From Clavelina lepadiformis (taxonomy: Eukaryota; Chordata; Ascidiacea; Aplousobranchia; Clavelinidae), in assembly GCF_947623445.1 (NCBI RefSeq), contig NC_135248.1:12223820-12287819 (forward strand): DNA of 64,000 bases. The letters run 5' to 3'. Position 1 is the first letter of the stretch. Each line of letters begins with the position of its first letter. This document shows positions 23,971 through 36,372 of the stretch, piece by piece. The notes beneath the pieces were generated by a model, which did no database searches, was not told where the DNA came from, and worked only from the letters and a program-made list of their open reading frames with translations. Made by a program: the position numbers and the translations under genes.

Positions 23971-26900
23971 TTATAAATCTGCACCGCATCGTTCTATCTC
24001 ATCGAGAACGAAGTCCATGTCCTCATAACTGACTTTCTCATTGACACAAGTCATCCGGAAAAAAGTGGGGCGGTCAGCGACCGGCGAAAAACCGACCAGT
24101 ACAGTTCCCTTCTTTTGCATCCTGAAGTGAAAACGACAATCAGCTAACCTTTTAACTACTATGGTGTATATGCAATTAAATGGTGAGAAGGAAAAACATG
24201 ACACCCCTTTATATGCTCATAGTTACATGAAGTTAACTTCCTATAAGCGTTTGCTGTAGCAGCGTAAAGCAGTAAACTTAAAGTAAAAAAGGCTCTGAGG
24301 TAGTAGAGTTAAGCCTATTACAAAAGGACAGTTTATACGCAGCAACATAAACATGTTTGAAATTTGCAATAATATTCATTCAACCACCTGTGTTTGATTA
24401 TTGGAACTATTTTAGCAAGATCCTTGTAAAACTCCTCGTTTTCATCTCTACCCCTCAACGATGGAGGAATGTACCAGAAAGTGACGTTCGAAAATTCAGG
24501 CTGCAAACACGTAATTGCAGATACGACCGATTTACATAAACTTCACATATAGAAAAGATACCAAATACAGATTATCAAGTGATATTACCTCATCGTCCAA
24601 AACACGGAAATTCGGACGCTTTTTCAAAGCTTGAATAAGATGTTGCGCGTTGTCCATTGCTCTGTCAATCACCTTCTCAAACCCAGAGTCGCCTTTGGCT
24701 TTCCACATGAACCACAATTTGAATCCATCGCTCTACAGAAAAAATATAGAAACGAAAAAGAAAACATTCAGTGGAAAGAAATTTATCTCTGTGTAACTGG
24801 GACTTTTACAACAACAAAGACTTTTGCAAGATAGAAGCAGACTCGTTTCTGATATGTGTGGGTGATGATACGCACCGCATATGAGCAAAAAATAGCTGGG
24901 AGATAATATATGATATATATCAATAATTTTACCCTTCTACCACACTGCACAAGCTTCCTGCCGATGTCGTAGGATTCGTCGTAAGGTTTTCCGACTTGAA
25001 ACAAATAGGGCACATGGAGAGAATGACTCTTGTTCAAAAGGCCCTGAAATAAGAGACAGAAAACTATCATCATCAAGGTTTACAAAACATCTTATTTTGG
25101 CAACTAACACTTTTGCTAGTTATGTGTCAAACTTTACGTCATAATTCTCTGGCAGCAATATAAACTTTACTGCTCTCATGACAGAAGCTTTGTAAAATAA
25201 AGGCGTTCAGCTGGTAACGACCTCACCTTTTGTTTTACAAACAAAGCGGAACACGTGACCGGTGCGCAGAGCAGTTTATGGGGATTCCAAGCAAATGAAT
25301 CGGATCTAACAACAAAGAAAAAGAATTCCATTGCATTTTTTTTATGTTTGCAGTGGATATACTCCAAGTACATACAGCACATATGCACCGTGACACTGCA
25401 GCTGAGACGTTGGAAGTATAGGCTGTAAACCGATCTCATTAAAGTTAACTCAAAAAAAGCAATAACTGCTTTTTTAATCAATGATCATACCATTTTTAAT
25501 GTCTTACCGCTCAACCCCAGCGCATAAATGGCGGTGTTTCTTCGACACAAGGGCACTTCCACCCCAGGCACCCTGGAAACAGTCATAGTGTCTTTTATAA
25601 TCAATTTAGCAGTTGGCTATATAGAGCATACAGTATACAGAGAACAACTTAGCCTCATGTATAGTAAAATGTAACGAGTACAATGTGCGCACAACACCAC
25701 TCTTTCACGTCGCATGCAAAAGTTCACAGATTTTTTAACCACGAACATTATCCTTACGTCGACATGCATCCAGACCCCGTGCTTCTGACAAACATCGGCT
25801 ATCTTGTTAAACGGGTCGAAGGCGCCAAGAACGGTCGTTCCAGCAGTTGCTGTGACCAGCAGAGGAACGTTTCCCTGAAACAAAAATGTTTTACCAGCGC
25901 CGCGAATTTTAGGGTACTAGAGTCGTTGGAAGACTGCGCCGTTTCACTGAAGACCGGAAATATTAACGCTTGCTATACTTTCGCGTTAGGATATGAGTAA
26001 AAGCTGACAGCATTACATGTAATATTACATGACATATGATTTTTCAAATATGAGAGCAGTTAGGTTATTTTTCTGCTTTACTAAAAATTAATGGTGTTCA
26101 GCATCCAAACTTGTGAAACTTATAACAGATGAGGATAGGCCCGCACTTATAGCAATCGTTAAGACTCATAAGAGACAAAGCAAAATCTTGTCGATTATGA
26201 GTCGAACACAATATTATGATCTTGTTGTTTTTAGCGTACTTAAAGTACACTTTGTAGTAATGCTGGTTAAGAACAAAACATAGTACTTCGATCGAACAAA
26301 AACCACCCTTCGATAGCTCAGTTGGTAGAGCGGTGGACTGTAGTGGTTAACATTGTCACAGATATCCATAGGTCACTGGTTCGAATCCGGTTCGAAGGAC
26401 ACCTTTTGCCCCATGCTTAACGTGAGTATCAACGCCGACGTATCCAGCGTTTGTGCCGGATAGGGCTGCGAATTTAGCTGAACATCTTTAGTCGTTAGTT
26501 AGCTGGCGGTTAGCTACCATAATAACATAAAATAAATAGCAAGTTACATTGTAAATTGCAGGTAAAACTACTTTTTACTCTTAAGAAGCGAGATGAAAAG
26601 TGTAGTGTTATAATAGCATGAAATATATGAAATGCCAGGCTCCAAAGTTTATTAGGGAAACATCTAAGAATTTAAATGATTAACGAAGTAGCACATTTCA
26701 ACGAGCCGATGGATCACGAAAACTTTACACATACTAAATATTTATAAGTAGGCGGGATGAAATCTTTTCCTTTAAGAGTGGCGCACAATATCTAGGTTGT
26801 TGATTTTAGCGACTCAAGAGCACACTTTAATAACGCTCGTTGTGCATATAACTTCAACGGCATGCAAACAAGCCTCCGATAGCTCAGTTGGTAGAGCGGT

Positions 26901-28777
26901 GGACTGTAGTGGTTACATGGCTCAGATATCCATAGGTCACTGGTTCGAATCCGGTTCGAAGGACGTATTTTACCAAAAATATACGTAATTTAGTATTTAA
27001 ATGTCCACGTGTCGGTAAGTTAGCGTTTGTGCCAAAATTGTTATCTAAACTGTACGCTTTACTGTGAAATTCCGATGCGCGCACAATTCGCTTCTCGCCA
27101 AAAATTCACAAAATTATATGCATCTATCACTATGTATGTAATCTTATAGTTACAGTATGGTGAGTTAGACGCATCTGCAGTACATTCAGAAAGGAATAAG
27201 GCAAAAAATAACCAAAAATACTGCGCAATTATACATAGCCTATAATACGACAAGAATCGAATTACAGTAAGATAAAAAGAACTCTTACTGCATTTTTTGT
27301 TTCGACGATCTTTCTTTCTAGTTCTTCCGGGATCATCTTTCCATGAGAGTCGCATTTCACAGCGACACAACTGTCCTCGCCATATCCAAGAAGAGCAGCG
27401 TTCTTCTGAGCAGAATAGTGGGCTTGCTGTGAACAAAACGTAACGATCTTTGGCAGCCCGTACAAACCCTTCGCCTTACTCTCTGGAAATCGTTTTATCC
27501 TTGCCACATTGAAGGCCAACATGTTTGAGTAAGTGCCGCCTGGTAAATAAAGATTGCGTTTGTCATTGAATTTCGTCATTTTGAGAAAAAAAAAGTGCCA
27601 TGCTAGTAATCAGAGTTTAAGAGTTCACTAGCCTGGGCAAAACACTCCTTCGCCATCTTCATATCCAACGAACTTTTGCATGTGCTTAAGTACCGCAAGC
27701 TCAGTCATTGTGAGAACAGGAGCAACTTCAAATGTGTGCCTGGAGCAAAGACGATAACCGGTGAAATGTTGTATGTAGATACATGAACTATACATGCGCA
27801 GTTTAGTGTAAGTGCAACATAGCTACGATCCAGGTTTTTTCGTAACTGCAGCATCAAATTATGTGATGTGTGATTTCAGAATAAACCAATTTACCCGTTA
27901 ACGTTGAGGGCATCTAGAACAATGTTAGCAGCTAAACCGTATGAGTCGAGGCCCGCAAACTGCTGATTGAAAAAACGAGGATGACCTGCAAAATGTAATT
28001 TTAAACAGTGAATACTCAGAGAATGTGAAGACATAGGAAAGCCTAAAATAAACGAAAAAATCCTCTTGCTATTCCAGTTTGTAGTCTTTTACAACCTTAC
28101 CGCATTTTACTTACTCCGCGTAAGCCAATGAATTTAAGCGTATGTTAAGTTAGCATTAAAAGAACAATTCATCGATACCTACTAAAACGCTGTTTTCGAA
28201 AACCTTTTCACAAATATGAAGAAGTTCAGAATTATCAACGCCATCAGTGGATAGGCCAAAATTCAATTCTCTTTCTAGCACTTCAGGTGTTTTAAACCGG
28301 ACGACGGGATTGTCCCTGTTACGAGATGCAGACACGGCCATTTTCATTGTCAGATTAAAAACATCTGTATTGCAAAGAAAACAGTAAATCGCTGAAAGTT
28401 ACGTCAAAAGAGTTTGATACAACTGCGCGTTTTTCGTATGCAGTAAATTATATGAATTGATCATCTGCAGATACTCCCGATAATAATCATGCCATCTAAT
28501 TTCCAAATGATGCAATTTCCTTTTAACTCAATATAACTGACCTGATAGTAGCGCATCCTCTTTGTCATGTGCCTCTGTGGCGACTTTGCATTTATTTGAG
28601 TTACCTGAGCAAGCAACAAGATTAAGGAATAATGTGTCTTTGTTACTGTTAAATGAGCATTAATTGAGTTTATTAGAAACTTGCCAAACGTTCAAGGTGA
28701 GAAGTTATTTAATTTTTAAGCCCAGATTCATCATATTAATTATCAGGCAATGATATCAAGCTCTTACCAGAAGCCAT
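23971..28777 (-). CDS. Cysteine sulfinate decarboxylase-like group II PLP decarboxylase (CSAD/GADL1/GAD family)
   Basis: Thirteen coding exons: 28777-28768, 28604-28542, 28364-28179, 27985-27895, 27739-27633, 27539-27289, 25874-25758, 25572-25508, 25305-25227, 25043-24933, 24732-24589, 24500-24388, 24121-23971. Total 1488 bases, 495 residues; human CSAD has 493. Landmarks: [68 protein letters not shown], the PLP lysine K307 in [36 protein letters not shown], and [18 protein letters not shown]. The closest I recall is CSAD (hypotaurine/taurine synthesis, cytosol); GADL1 or an aspartate decarboxylase role is not excluded. The intron after exon 5 has a GC donor (CCAG|GCTAGT), required by phase. 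The first coding exon has ten bases and an acceptor 36 bases before its ATG. The 1.4 kb intron at 25875-27288 carries two tRNA-Tyr genes on the opposite strand. Confidence 0.93.
26307..26399 (+). tRNA. tRNA-Tyr (GTA), with intron, copy 1
   Basis: CCTTCGATAGCTCAG opens the gene; the anticodon loop is CTGTAG and the T arm GGTTCGAATCC; the acceptor strand closes with CGAAGGA. A 20-base intron follows position 37, the normal place for eukaryotic tRNA-Tyr introns. The acceptor stem is fully paired. The gene lies in an intron of the decarboxylase gene, on the opposite strand. Confidence 0.95.
26873..26963 (+). tRNA. tRNA-Tyr (GTA), with intron, copy 2
   Basis: Same sequence as copy 1 in all stems except base 4 (C for T), which leaves a C/A mismatch in the acceptor stem. 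The intron is 18 bases. It sits 470 bases after copy 1 in the same host intron. The mismatch may reduce function. Confidence 0.88.
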
Positions 28778-28813
28778 GAGTCTAAATTGGCTGTAACTGC
28801 TGTTAGTCAGAAA

Positions 28814-30587
28814 CTGAAACAAAAACAATATACTATAAACTTAAGCATTACAGGAATTGGAAACTTGAGCGGTTAGGCCTATTAGCAAACTGCTGCAACT
28901 GTACGCCATACAGAAAACAGTGAAATACTAATGAAGCAGTAATGAATATTATGCAAGGTTAGACAAAAAATAAAATTGGCCCTCGACCAGCTGTTTTGCG
29001 AAAAGCAGCGAGGACAAATACAAAACGCAACGATGCGTAACAAGTAGCAATGTCACTGTGAGTCTACTGTCTACTAGCAAACTGCTGAAGTCCATACGTC
29101 ATGAATCATGAGTTTATGACACCACCAACAGAAAGACCTAAAAAACTTATTTTAAAATAGCTGGTTCTTTATCAATGTGCCGGTTAATCTTGTTTATAGT
29201 AAATATGTGAATGAACAGGCACTATATCTATCAACAAATTCTCGAATCTGCCGACATACTGTATTATAATCAGCCTTACAACCTATAACGGTTAAAGGAC
29301 AAAACCTGATGTGATTACTGGTAAGCTAGGCTTTATCAAGTTACTAGATCAGAGATGAAACTCGATCGATAAGTTGCTTTTTGACTGGCTGCACACTATC
29401 ATTACTATTGTTAAGGTCAAATGACCCACTTTCATTTAGGACTTAGTCAACATTTTGATGCAGTGCTTGAGGTTATACAACTTACTGAAGCACAGTTCCT
29501 TCGTAGTAAACGTCCAACAATTCTCAGAGTTCCGATTGCGTACATGTTACGTGATCGTGACGCGGCAATGTTACAAACTTTAGTTTCAACATCGTGCGAT
29601 GTAGTTACGCAAATATTTGCGCGAAGCGTTGGCCTATTCCAACGATCGTTTTAAATTAGTACTAGGTACTAGTTCACGTCAGACGTACTAGTTGTGTAAG
29701 ACGGGGTGATTGTTTTTTCACAGTTATTGACATTATAGGACATGAAATGGTTTTGCAATGGATTCTTTATTCGCACCTTTACGGGAAATTGCTCCATGAC
29801 CCTGGGAATATAACTAGTAGTACTACAGCAACTTTTTTAAATGAACATAAAGAAATAAAATTCAAAGCGGTGTCTTCATATGATATATCTAAAGTGGCTT
29901 TTCAAAATTTTTCCCCAAGCAAAAATAGATATTTGTTTGATGATTTTTTGATTCCAGATATAGGCTACTGTAGCTTCCTTTCACTTCACTCACTGCCGTC
30001 ACTGGTTCTATTACAGACATTGGCCTGCAACAGTTACGTTAGCCTAATCGTCAAAAGTTTGCTTGCGAGCAAAGAAACTATAATTGTTAAAGCTGTAGAG
30101 TGTAGACATTACAGTAGTTTTGTAACCAAAATAAAGATTGCCGTGCTTAAAAATTTTTTTTAACTTTACACAGGAAAACGTTGTACTGATGTTGGAATGC
30201 CTGTGATTTATTTATTCCTGCCTGCCTACCTTTGTCGCTTCTGGACTAAGAAGAGTTTTTGCGCGACTTAGGCTACTTGGCGATATTTCACTGACTGCTG
30301 CGGAGAGAACCGTCTTAGACGTTTTCGAGTCTTTGCTGCAGAGCGTGTATTTTCGTTTCCATTTTGTGGTTTTCCTTGAAATTATCATCGAAAATTGTAC
30401 AAAGAGGACAACTATGAATCGTTATTGCTTGCAGAGAATAGACACAACCTGCGTATGGCAGACCCACTCTTACATCACATTTAAACTCATGAATAGCTAC
30501 GTAACAAATTCATGAAAATTATCATGCCATGTGTATAGCCTATAGGCCTACTAGGCTTAGTTTGACTTGCATTTATAAAACGGTATA
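28814..30587. other. Gene-free stretch
   Basis: No supported gene upstream of the decarboxylase. Open frames at 29421-29654 and 29747-30163 (plus) have low-complexity AT-rich composition and no family resemblance. Promoter of the decarboxylase is presumably near 28.8-29.4 kb. Confidence 0.45.
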
Positions 30588-31201
30588 CAGTCGACTCCGC
30601 TTAATTCGGACACTTTGGTTCCGCTTACTTTTGGCCGAATTAAGCGGAGAAACGGCTTTGTCCGAATTAAGCGGAAAATCAGTTGTTCGTTTCATGGTGA
30701 TGCATAAAGGCAAAAACACCATTTAAAATACTGTACTGTTGCGTAATAAATGAATTGCAGCTGCGCTATACTGCAGTAACTGGCACTGATCGCATAAAAC
30801 GTCTTCGTTTACTTTAGTGAGCAATTTCACTTTTTGTGCTAAACTTTTCTGTACAATTTTGTCCTACAAGATGGACGCAATTGTACCGAAGTAAAAGCGA
30901 CTATGAAGCTGGCACGGCGTTATATGAGTTCATTGTCGATTGTTACTGCATCGATCGTCATTGTTTCACCATAATCACTCATAATGCAATTGCATCTTGT
31001 CTTAAAACGAACGAAGTACTGTTTATTGTGTCATAACCTAACGATGGAATTGCGAACCTGTGTCCGAATTAAGCGGAGAATTGTCCGCATTAACAGGAGT
31101 TTTTTACGTTCAATTTTTACTTTTGTTCCGTTCCCGAGCATTTTGGCCGAATAAAGCGGTTGTCCGGGTTATCCGGTGTCCGAATTAAGCGGATTCGACT
31201 G
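30588..31201. mobile_element. Pogo/Tigger-like MITE, TA target duplication
   Basis: The element starts CAGTCGACTCCGCTTAATTC and ends in the inverse, AATTAAGCGGATTCGACTG, giving near-perfect inverted ends of about 26 bases, and is flanked by TA on both sides (30586-30587, 31202-31203). The start CAGTCGACTC and TA duplication are hallmarks of pogo/Tigger elements. The core box CCGAATTAAGCGG recurs inside, both near the left end (about 30632 and 30662) and near the right end (about 31063 and 31178), an array likely to be the transposase binding sites. At 614 bases with no long frame it is non-autonomous. Confidence 0.9.
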
Positions 31202-31203
31202 TA

Positions 31204-32239
31204 TTTGCAAAACTATCTTTATTTGGATTTTAAATCTTGTTTTCTGTAAAAGCAAACTTGGCTCGTGGGCGTGGATTCCATCTGTATTGCGCGGTGAAGC
31301 TGGGCTACTTTGCACCATATTGGATTGAAAGAATAGCCAACACAAAGGATTAAACCGCAGAAAGAATTCGTGTACATAAACGCTCAGTGAAATGCTGAGC
31401 AGCATACAAAAAATGTAACAAACAAACACCTTGGTTTATAAAAATAAGTGAGGTCGTCGGGTACTGTAATTAATTGATTCCAATTAACGAAGAGGCACTG
31501 AAAACTGCCTTGACAGGTTGTTCCCCTAATATAAAGCGGCAGTTCAACTTTCTAAAACTATTATAACCTACGGTATATATATTTTCTTTTTTAAACCATA
31601 GAGACATAATACACTTATCTCATTCTACGATTGAACAATCAAAACTTTTAAATATGATTAAAAGAGAATGAATTGGTTAAATGTTTAAAAAAATAAGAAA
31701 TTTTTGTTACACGTTTAGAGTAATACTATTTGTAAATATTCTGTATGCATTTTGTTTTGTATTAAATGGTAGAAATAAATTCCGTATGAGCCCCTTGATA
31801 CCTGTAAACCACAGGCCCACAGCGGTCATAATCCGGTTCTAGTGCAGATATTCAACTCTGTCGGTTCTCATTTGCCATGCGTTTAGCATGTCTAAGCGTT
31901 TTTATTGTGCTAAATAATAAATATTACTGGCAAGTAGGCCTACTAATAGCAATTGGCTCGATTTTTCGTCCCCACCGCTCTTTTGACGAATAATAAAATA
32001 ATTGTTTGATTGATTAATTATTATTATACCACTGCCATTTCTGCTTCAATCTGTCATTGCTGCTTCAGTGTGTCTGCATTTCAAAGAGTGAGGCTTGCTT
32101 GAAATGTACTCGACTAAACGGGGTAAGCAAGTCGACAACATTTTTCTCCATGAAAAAAAAGTATCGGCAGAATAACAAAGGTCGCGTTACTTAAAGAACT
32201 GTCTGTCAACTGCCTTTGCAAGAAAGAAAGTAAAAGATG
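31204..32239. other. Gene-free stretch
   Basis: Nothing recognised between the pogo-like MITE and tRNA-Asn. Confidence 0.4.
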
Positions 32240-32246
32240 CGTCCCT

Positions 32247-32307
<61 letters not shown>

Positions 32308-32313
32308 AGAGAC
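32240..32313 (-). tRNA. tRNA-Asn (GTT)
   Basis: Minus strand reads GTCTCTGTGGCGCAATCGG, anticodon loop CTGTTAA, T arm GGTTCAAGCCC, and CAGGGACG at the end. The seven-base acceptor stem pairs with one G/T wobble. No intron. Confidence 0.96.
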
Positions 32314-32958
32314 GGCGAACGCAACCCGGTGTTTGGCCGAGCATATCTTTATGTTGCCAACCCAAATCTTACGCATACCTTGTAGCACAAGTTGTTGGTA
32401 TGGTTTATTTTTCGTCATTGTTTGTGTTTGTGCAGGGAGTGAAAAAACGATTACAGCGGAAGGAAATACTGTAATTATTAGCTCCGCAAACTAACAACAA
32501 ACGGGAGAAAGCAACTAAGTGCAAAGGCTTATTTAAAACGTGCATGCATTAAAAAAGGATTTGATAACAATTAATGTCTTCATGGTTACAAAAGCGTTTC
32601 AAATGTTACTTATTATAGAACTTAACGTTTTAACCATTAGTTTCATATTATGCTACATTTTGTTGCCTTATTGGGGTCAAAAATTTTGGTAACGTAGAAA
32701 TGGGTAAAAGCAATGGTTTAAAAATGTCTAACAGTACAAAATTTTTTACTGTAAGAAAGTCGCTAAATTCGCTGAAAGCAAAAATGGTTGCCACCTTTAC
32801 TGACCCTAGAAAATTGGTTTATAGTGCATTCATATCATATGCCAACATATGTAATCAGATTGCCAATATATCAGATAGTTAACATATAGGCCTAGTGCTT
32901 TATTAATTATTAAATAGCCATTATAAGATTTCATAAAATACAAACTTTTATAAAACAG

Positions 32959-33031
32959 TGCCCCGAGTGAGGATCGAACTCACGACCTTGAGATTATGAG
33001 ACTCACGCGCTGCCTACTGCGCCATCGAGGC
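32959..33031 (-). tRNA. tRNA-Met (CAT), elongator
   Basis: Minus strand reads GCCTCGATGGCGCAGTAGG, anticodon loop CTCATAA, T arm AGTTCGATCCT and the end CGGGGCA. It matches the animal elongator tRNA-Met pattern, not the initiator. Confidence 0.95.
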
Positions 33032-33745
33032 GGACGACGGATATTACCCTTTATTAATTATATAAAGACAGCGCTGCACTTAACATTTAAAGCAAAGTGA
33101 TCTTTGGAAAAGCATCTAATCACAATGCTTGGTAAACTGGGTAGGCCTAAGTTAGTTGGTCGCAAAAATGGTTGAAACTAGAATTTATTTTGAAATCATT
33201 AAATCTGTGCTAAGATAAGATTTTCATCAGATGTTATCGATCTACATATTAAGTTACAACAGTTTTAGCTCAATAACTCTACTAAGTAACAGTATTTCGA
33301 AGTAATTTTCATGCAGTTTTTAGTAACCTTATGAAAGTGTGAGAGTAACTCTGTTTTCCCTTTAGCGACTCCAATAAGTTTATGTTAAGTATTTTATGGT
33401 TGAATACCGGTACAGAACATTTAAAATTGAAATTAACCTAGGCTATCAAACAAACAAAAGGTCGTATCGTTGTATCAACGATATAAAGAACTTCTTTATA
33501 TCGTTGGTTGTATGCTTAGGCTATGCAAAGAGCATCAAACTTTTATTTTATACTCTTTGGGCTACGTTACGTCACTAAATAATCTAAATGTTAATCTAAC
33601 TTCTTTGGTTCAAAATGGCAGCATTGAATGTTTCTTTTGGCTGTTCAATGAATATATAAAATGTAATTTACAATTACTTGATACCAGCCTATAAAAACAC
33701 TTACCAAGCAGAGGCTACAATAATTCGCGAACAAGAAACAAAATT
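33032..33745. other. Gene-free stretch
   Basis: No gene recognised between tRNA-Met and the third tRNA-Tyr. Confidence 0.4.
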
Positions 33746-33836
33746 TCCTTCGAACCGGATTCGAACCAGTGACCTATGGATATCTGAGGTATGTAACCAC
33801 TACAGTCCACCGCTCTACCAACTGAGCTATCGAAGG
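33746..33836 (-). tRNA. tRNA-Tyr (GTA), with intron, copy 3
   Basis: Minus-strand copy with a fully paired acceptor stem (CCTTCGA / TCGAAGG) and an 18-base intron that differs from that of copy 2 by two bases (TGGTTACATACCTCAGAT). Copies 2 and 3 are thus closer to each other in the intron than to copy 1. Confidence 0.95.
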
Positions 33837-34328
33837 AGCTGGAGTCGACGTTTGAATTAATTGGACTAGATCTCAAGCGATAAGGTTTACGAACCTTATA
33901 AAGTGAGACCTTATGATTACAAGTACGCTGTTTATGAACAGTGCACATAATCTGATGTGATTTTTTGTGCGACATGTGTAATTACACACGAAATGTGACT
34001 GATATAAAATATAAATACGCGCGACGTGCGTAAACCTTTTACGATTTGTCGAGCCTACCGAAATCACATCTTTCTACAAACATAACAAGATTTTTTTAGA
34101 AAGGCTATGTGTGTTTCTTGCCAACCAATAACCACTAGCAAATTAGGTTTCTTTTACCAAAGTAGCTAACCACGTTATCAACATAAAAGAAACAATATTA
34201 GACAGATGAACAATGTGAAACGTATTGTCTCCAATTTCTCACAAATCGCTAGTTTTCCTCATCTATGACCTTGCAAGATTGTGAATGAACTGTGCTGTTA
34301 TCCGCACTGTGGTGAACTAGAACTAGAC

Positions 34329-34658
34329 CATCGTTTTTCAAAGTGGGCACCGCGGGGGCCTTTATGGTTGGTGAGAGACTGTGACTATTACTGTAATAGC
34401 AATATAAAGTCATATCAGGTTTTCAAACGATTTCTGGTAAAGACACGCCACGCAACATAAATCGCGGGGTCACGTCACTGAATATAAGTAGTAGCAGGGG
34501 AAGACGAGGCAAAGCGGGAGACAAGTTTCTCACGTTTTTATGCTTGTGCTTGTTGTGCAAAATTAGCGGCGCGAAGGCTATGGATGAGCAGGAGGCCAAG
34601 GATTTTGAGGGTTACTATAAGGGGGCCACGAACCACGAAAGGTTGAGAACCACTGATA
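34329..34658. mobile_element. Probable hAT-type MITE remnant
   Basis: The right end GGTTGAGAACCACTG is the standard hAT-type end CAGTGGTTCTCAACC in reverse. The left end CATCGTTTTTCAAAGTGGGC is a diverged counterpart. Subterminal GGGGGCC occurs on both sides. No clear 8-bp duplication is left, so the copy is old. No coding sequence. Confidence 0.5.
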
Positions 34659-35143
34659 AAAACAAAATTAAAATTGGCATTTACGTCATAAGATGAGCCT
34701 TATAAAAAATCTTTCATGTATGCTGTAGGCCAACGAAATAAATAGCACAATACAATACTGAAATGAGACTGATGGTGCACAAGGTTCTGTCCGACAGCTT
34801 TGAATTAGCTTAGAAAACGTAGGATTGCTGTACGTAAAGTGCGTGTCTAATTGCGTAAACAAGAGAAAATCGTTTTATCTGCATATTATTAACTGAGCAA
34901 ACAAAATCAAGACAATTACAGAAATGACTCCTGAAATACGAGACATTTACTGTGAAATAACTGTGATGTAAGCTGCACAAAGAGAAAAAAAACTACTTAT
35001 CAGCCACATTTTATAATACTGTAATCAAAGAAATCTGTCGATCTCCATGCACTAACAACATGGTTTCGAGCAAAGGAAACAAAAAAGCCGTCAAGAAGAG
35101 AAACTAGAGTGAAGTTTTAAGGCTAAAAGAAACATATGTAAAA

Positions 35144-36372
35144 ATGGCAAAACCCATCACGTATGCTGACAAAGTTAAAAGACAATGGAACAAAGACCTC
35201 GCCGTAGATTATAGCAATCACCGGGAGTTTACTATTCAAATGTTCAAAGAAAGTAAGAGAGAAGATGTCTACTCATTGCTGAGAGAAACCGCGATACCGA
35301 TACGTATTATCGAGAGCATAATCCAGAAACCAGGAAATATTATCAACATCACATTAGACAGTAAGAACGCCATACGGATTGCAGACATACTTGAAGAGAG
35401 GCCAGAGGTGAAGCATGCCACTGCTCACGGCGACGACAGAACGAACCTTACTATGCGATGGGTGCCTATCGACTATCCCCAAAAACACCTTGACAAATTT
35501 TTTGCAAAGTTCGGTATCCGAGGCCCAGCCCAGCTGGGTTTTGACAAACACGGCATAAAAGACGGTAAAAGAGTATATAAAGTAACATAAGGACAGATGA
35601 AGGACCATCAACTACCATCGTACTTATACTTGGCAAAGATGAGATGCGCCGTGAGCTACGACGGTCAAATCCAAACCTGCTCCCTTTGCACGGAACAGGG
35701 ACACAAGTACAGAGAATGCCCTGATCGACCAAAGTCAGACACCAACAATTCAGATGTAAAAGACTCTCCAACAAGTACCACTGAGCAATCGAACCTAGAC
35801 GAGAACGAGTTAACATACCCCACCAAAGAGAGTCACGAAATGACAATGGACACCGTCGAAACAATACCCGCGGCAGGCGCTCCTTGAATCAGAGCAAAGG
35901 ACAAAAGAGCCAAAAATGTTGAAAGGAACCCACCAGCAGCTGCGAGTCTATCGAAGGATAGTTTAAACCACGTGACCCAAACGAGCAACTTTTCGAGCTG
36001 AAAGAGAGCCGAGAGGGCAAAAGGAAAGTCATAAGCGAGGAATCCAACGAGAGCCAGGAAAAACCTGCAACGCAGCGAAGTAAGAACTTTTAGACCCAAC
36101 GTGACTATTCCCAATTGCCGCTGGACGAAACTGTGAACGTACGATGCCTATGCAGAGAACCCCTTACATTTCGAAGAAGTACTGACGAAAAGAATGAAAC
36201 GACTCCAGACTTTGATAAACCCGTCTTTTGCATAAACTGTAATGCAGCTCACTTAAGATGTCACTGCACCGAGTTCTCGATCCAATACGTTAGAGACAGA
36301 TATCGCACACATAGATTTGATTGCTGCCATATTATCTATAAACCGAACAAACCAGAACTTAACTTACTGTAA
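35144..36372 (+). mobile_element. Gag-like retroelement fossil with a zinc knuckle
   Basis: A block of open stretches with codon use quite unlike the surroundings. Parts in order: a gag/ORF1-like N-terminal region (35144-35590, begins MAKPITYADKVKRQWNK), a CCHC zinc knuckle (C-x2-C-x4-H-x4-C, CSLCTEQGHKYREC) within 35597-35887, and a Cys/His-rich tail at 36115-36372. It is broken into at least three pieces. No reverse transcriptase, terminal repeat or partner was seen nearby. The family is unresolved: first ORF of a non-LTR element, or a gag of another retroelement. It looks moderately young, since the individual stretches remain long. Confidence 0.55.

Noticed and set aside
29747-30163. 138-codon open frame as a gene
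   Set aside because: AT-driven composition, no recognisable domain, no splice partner.
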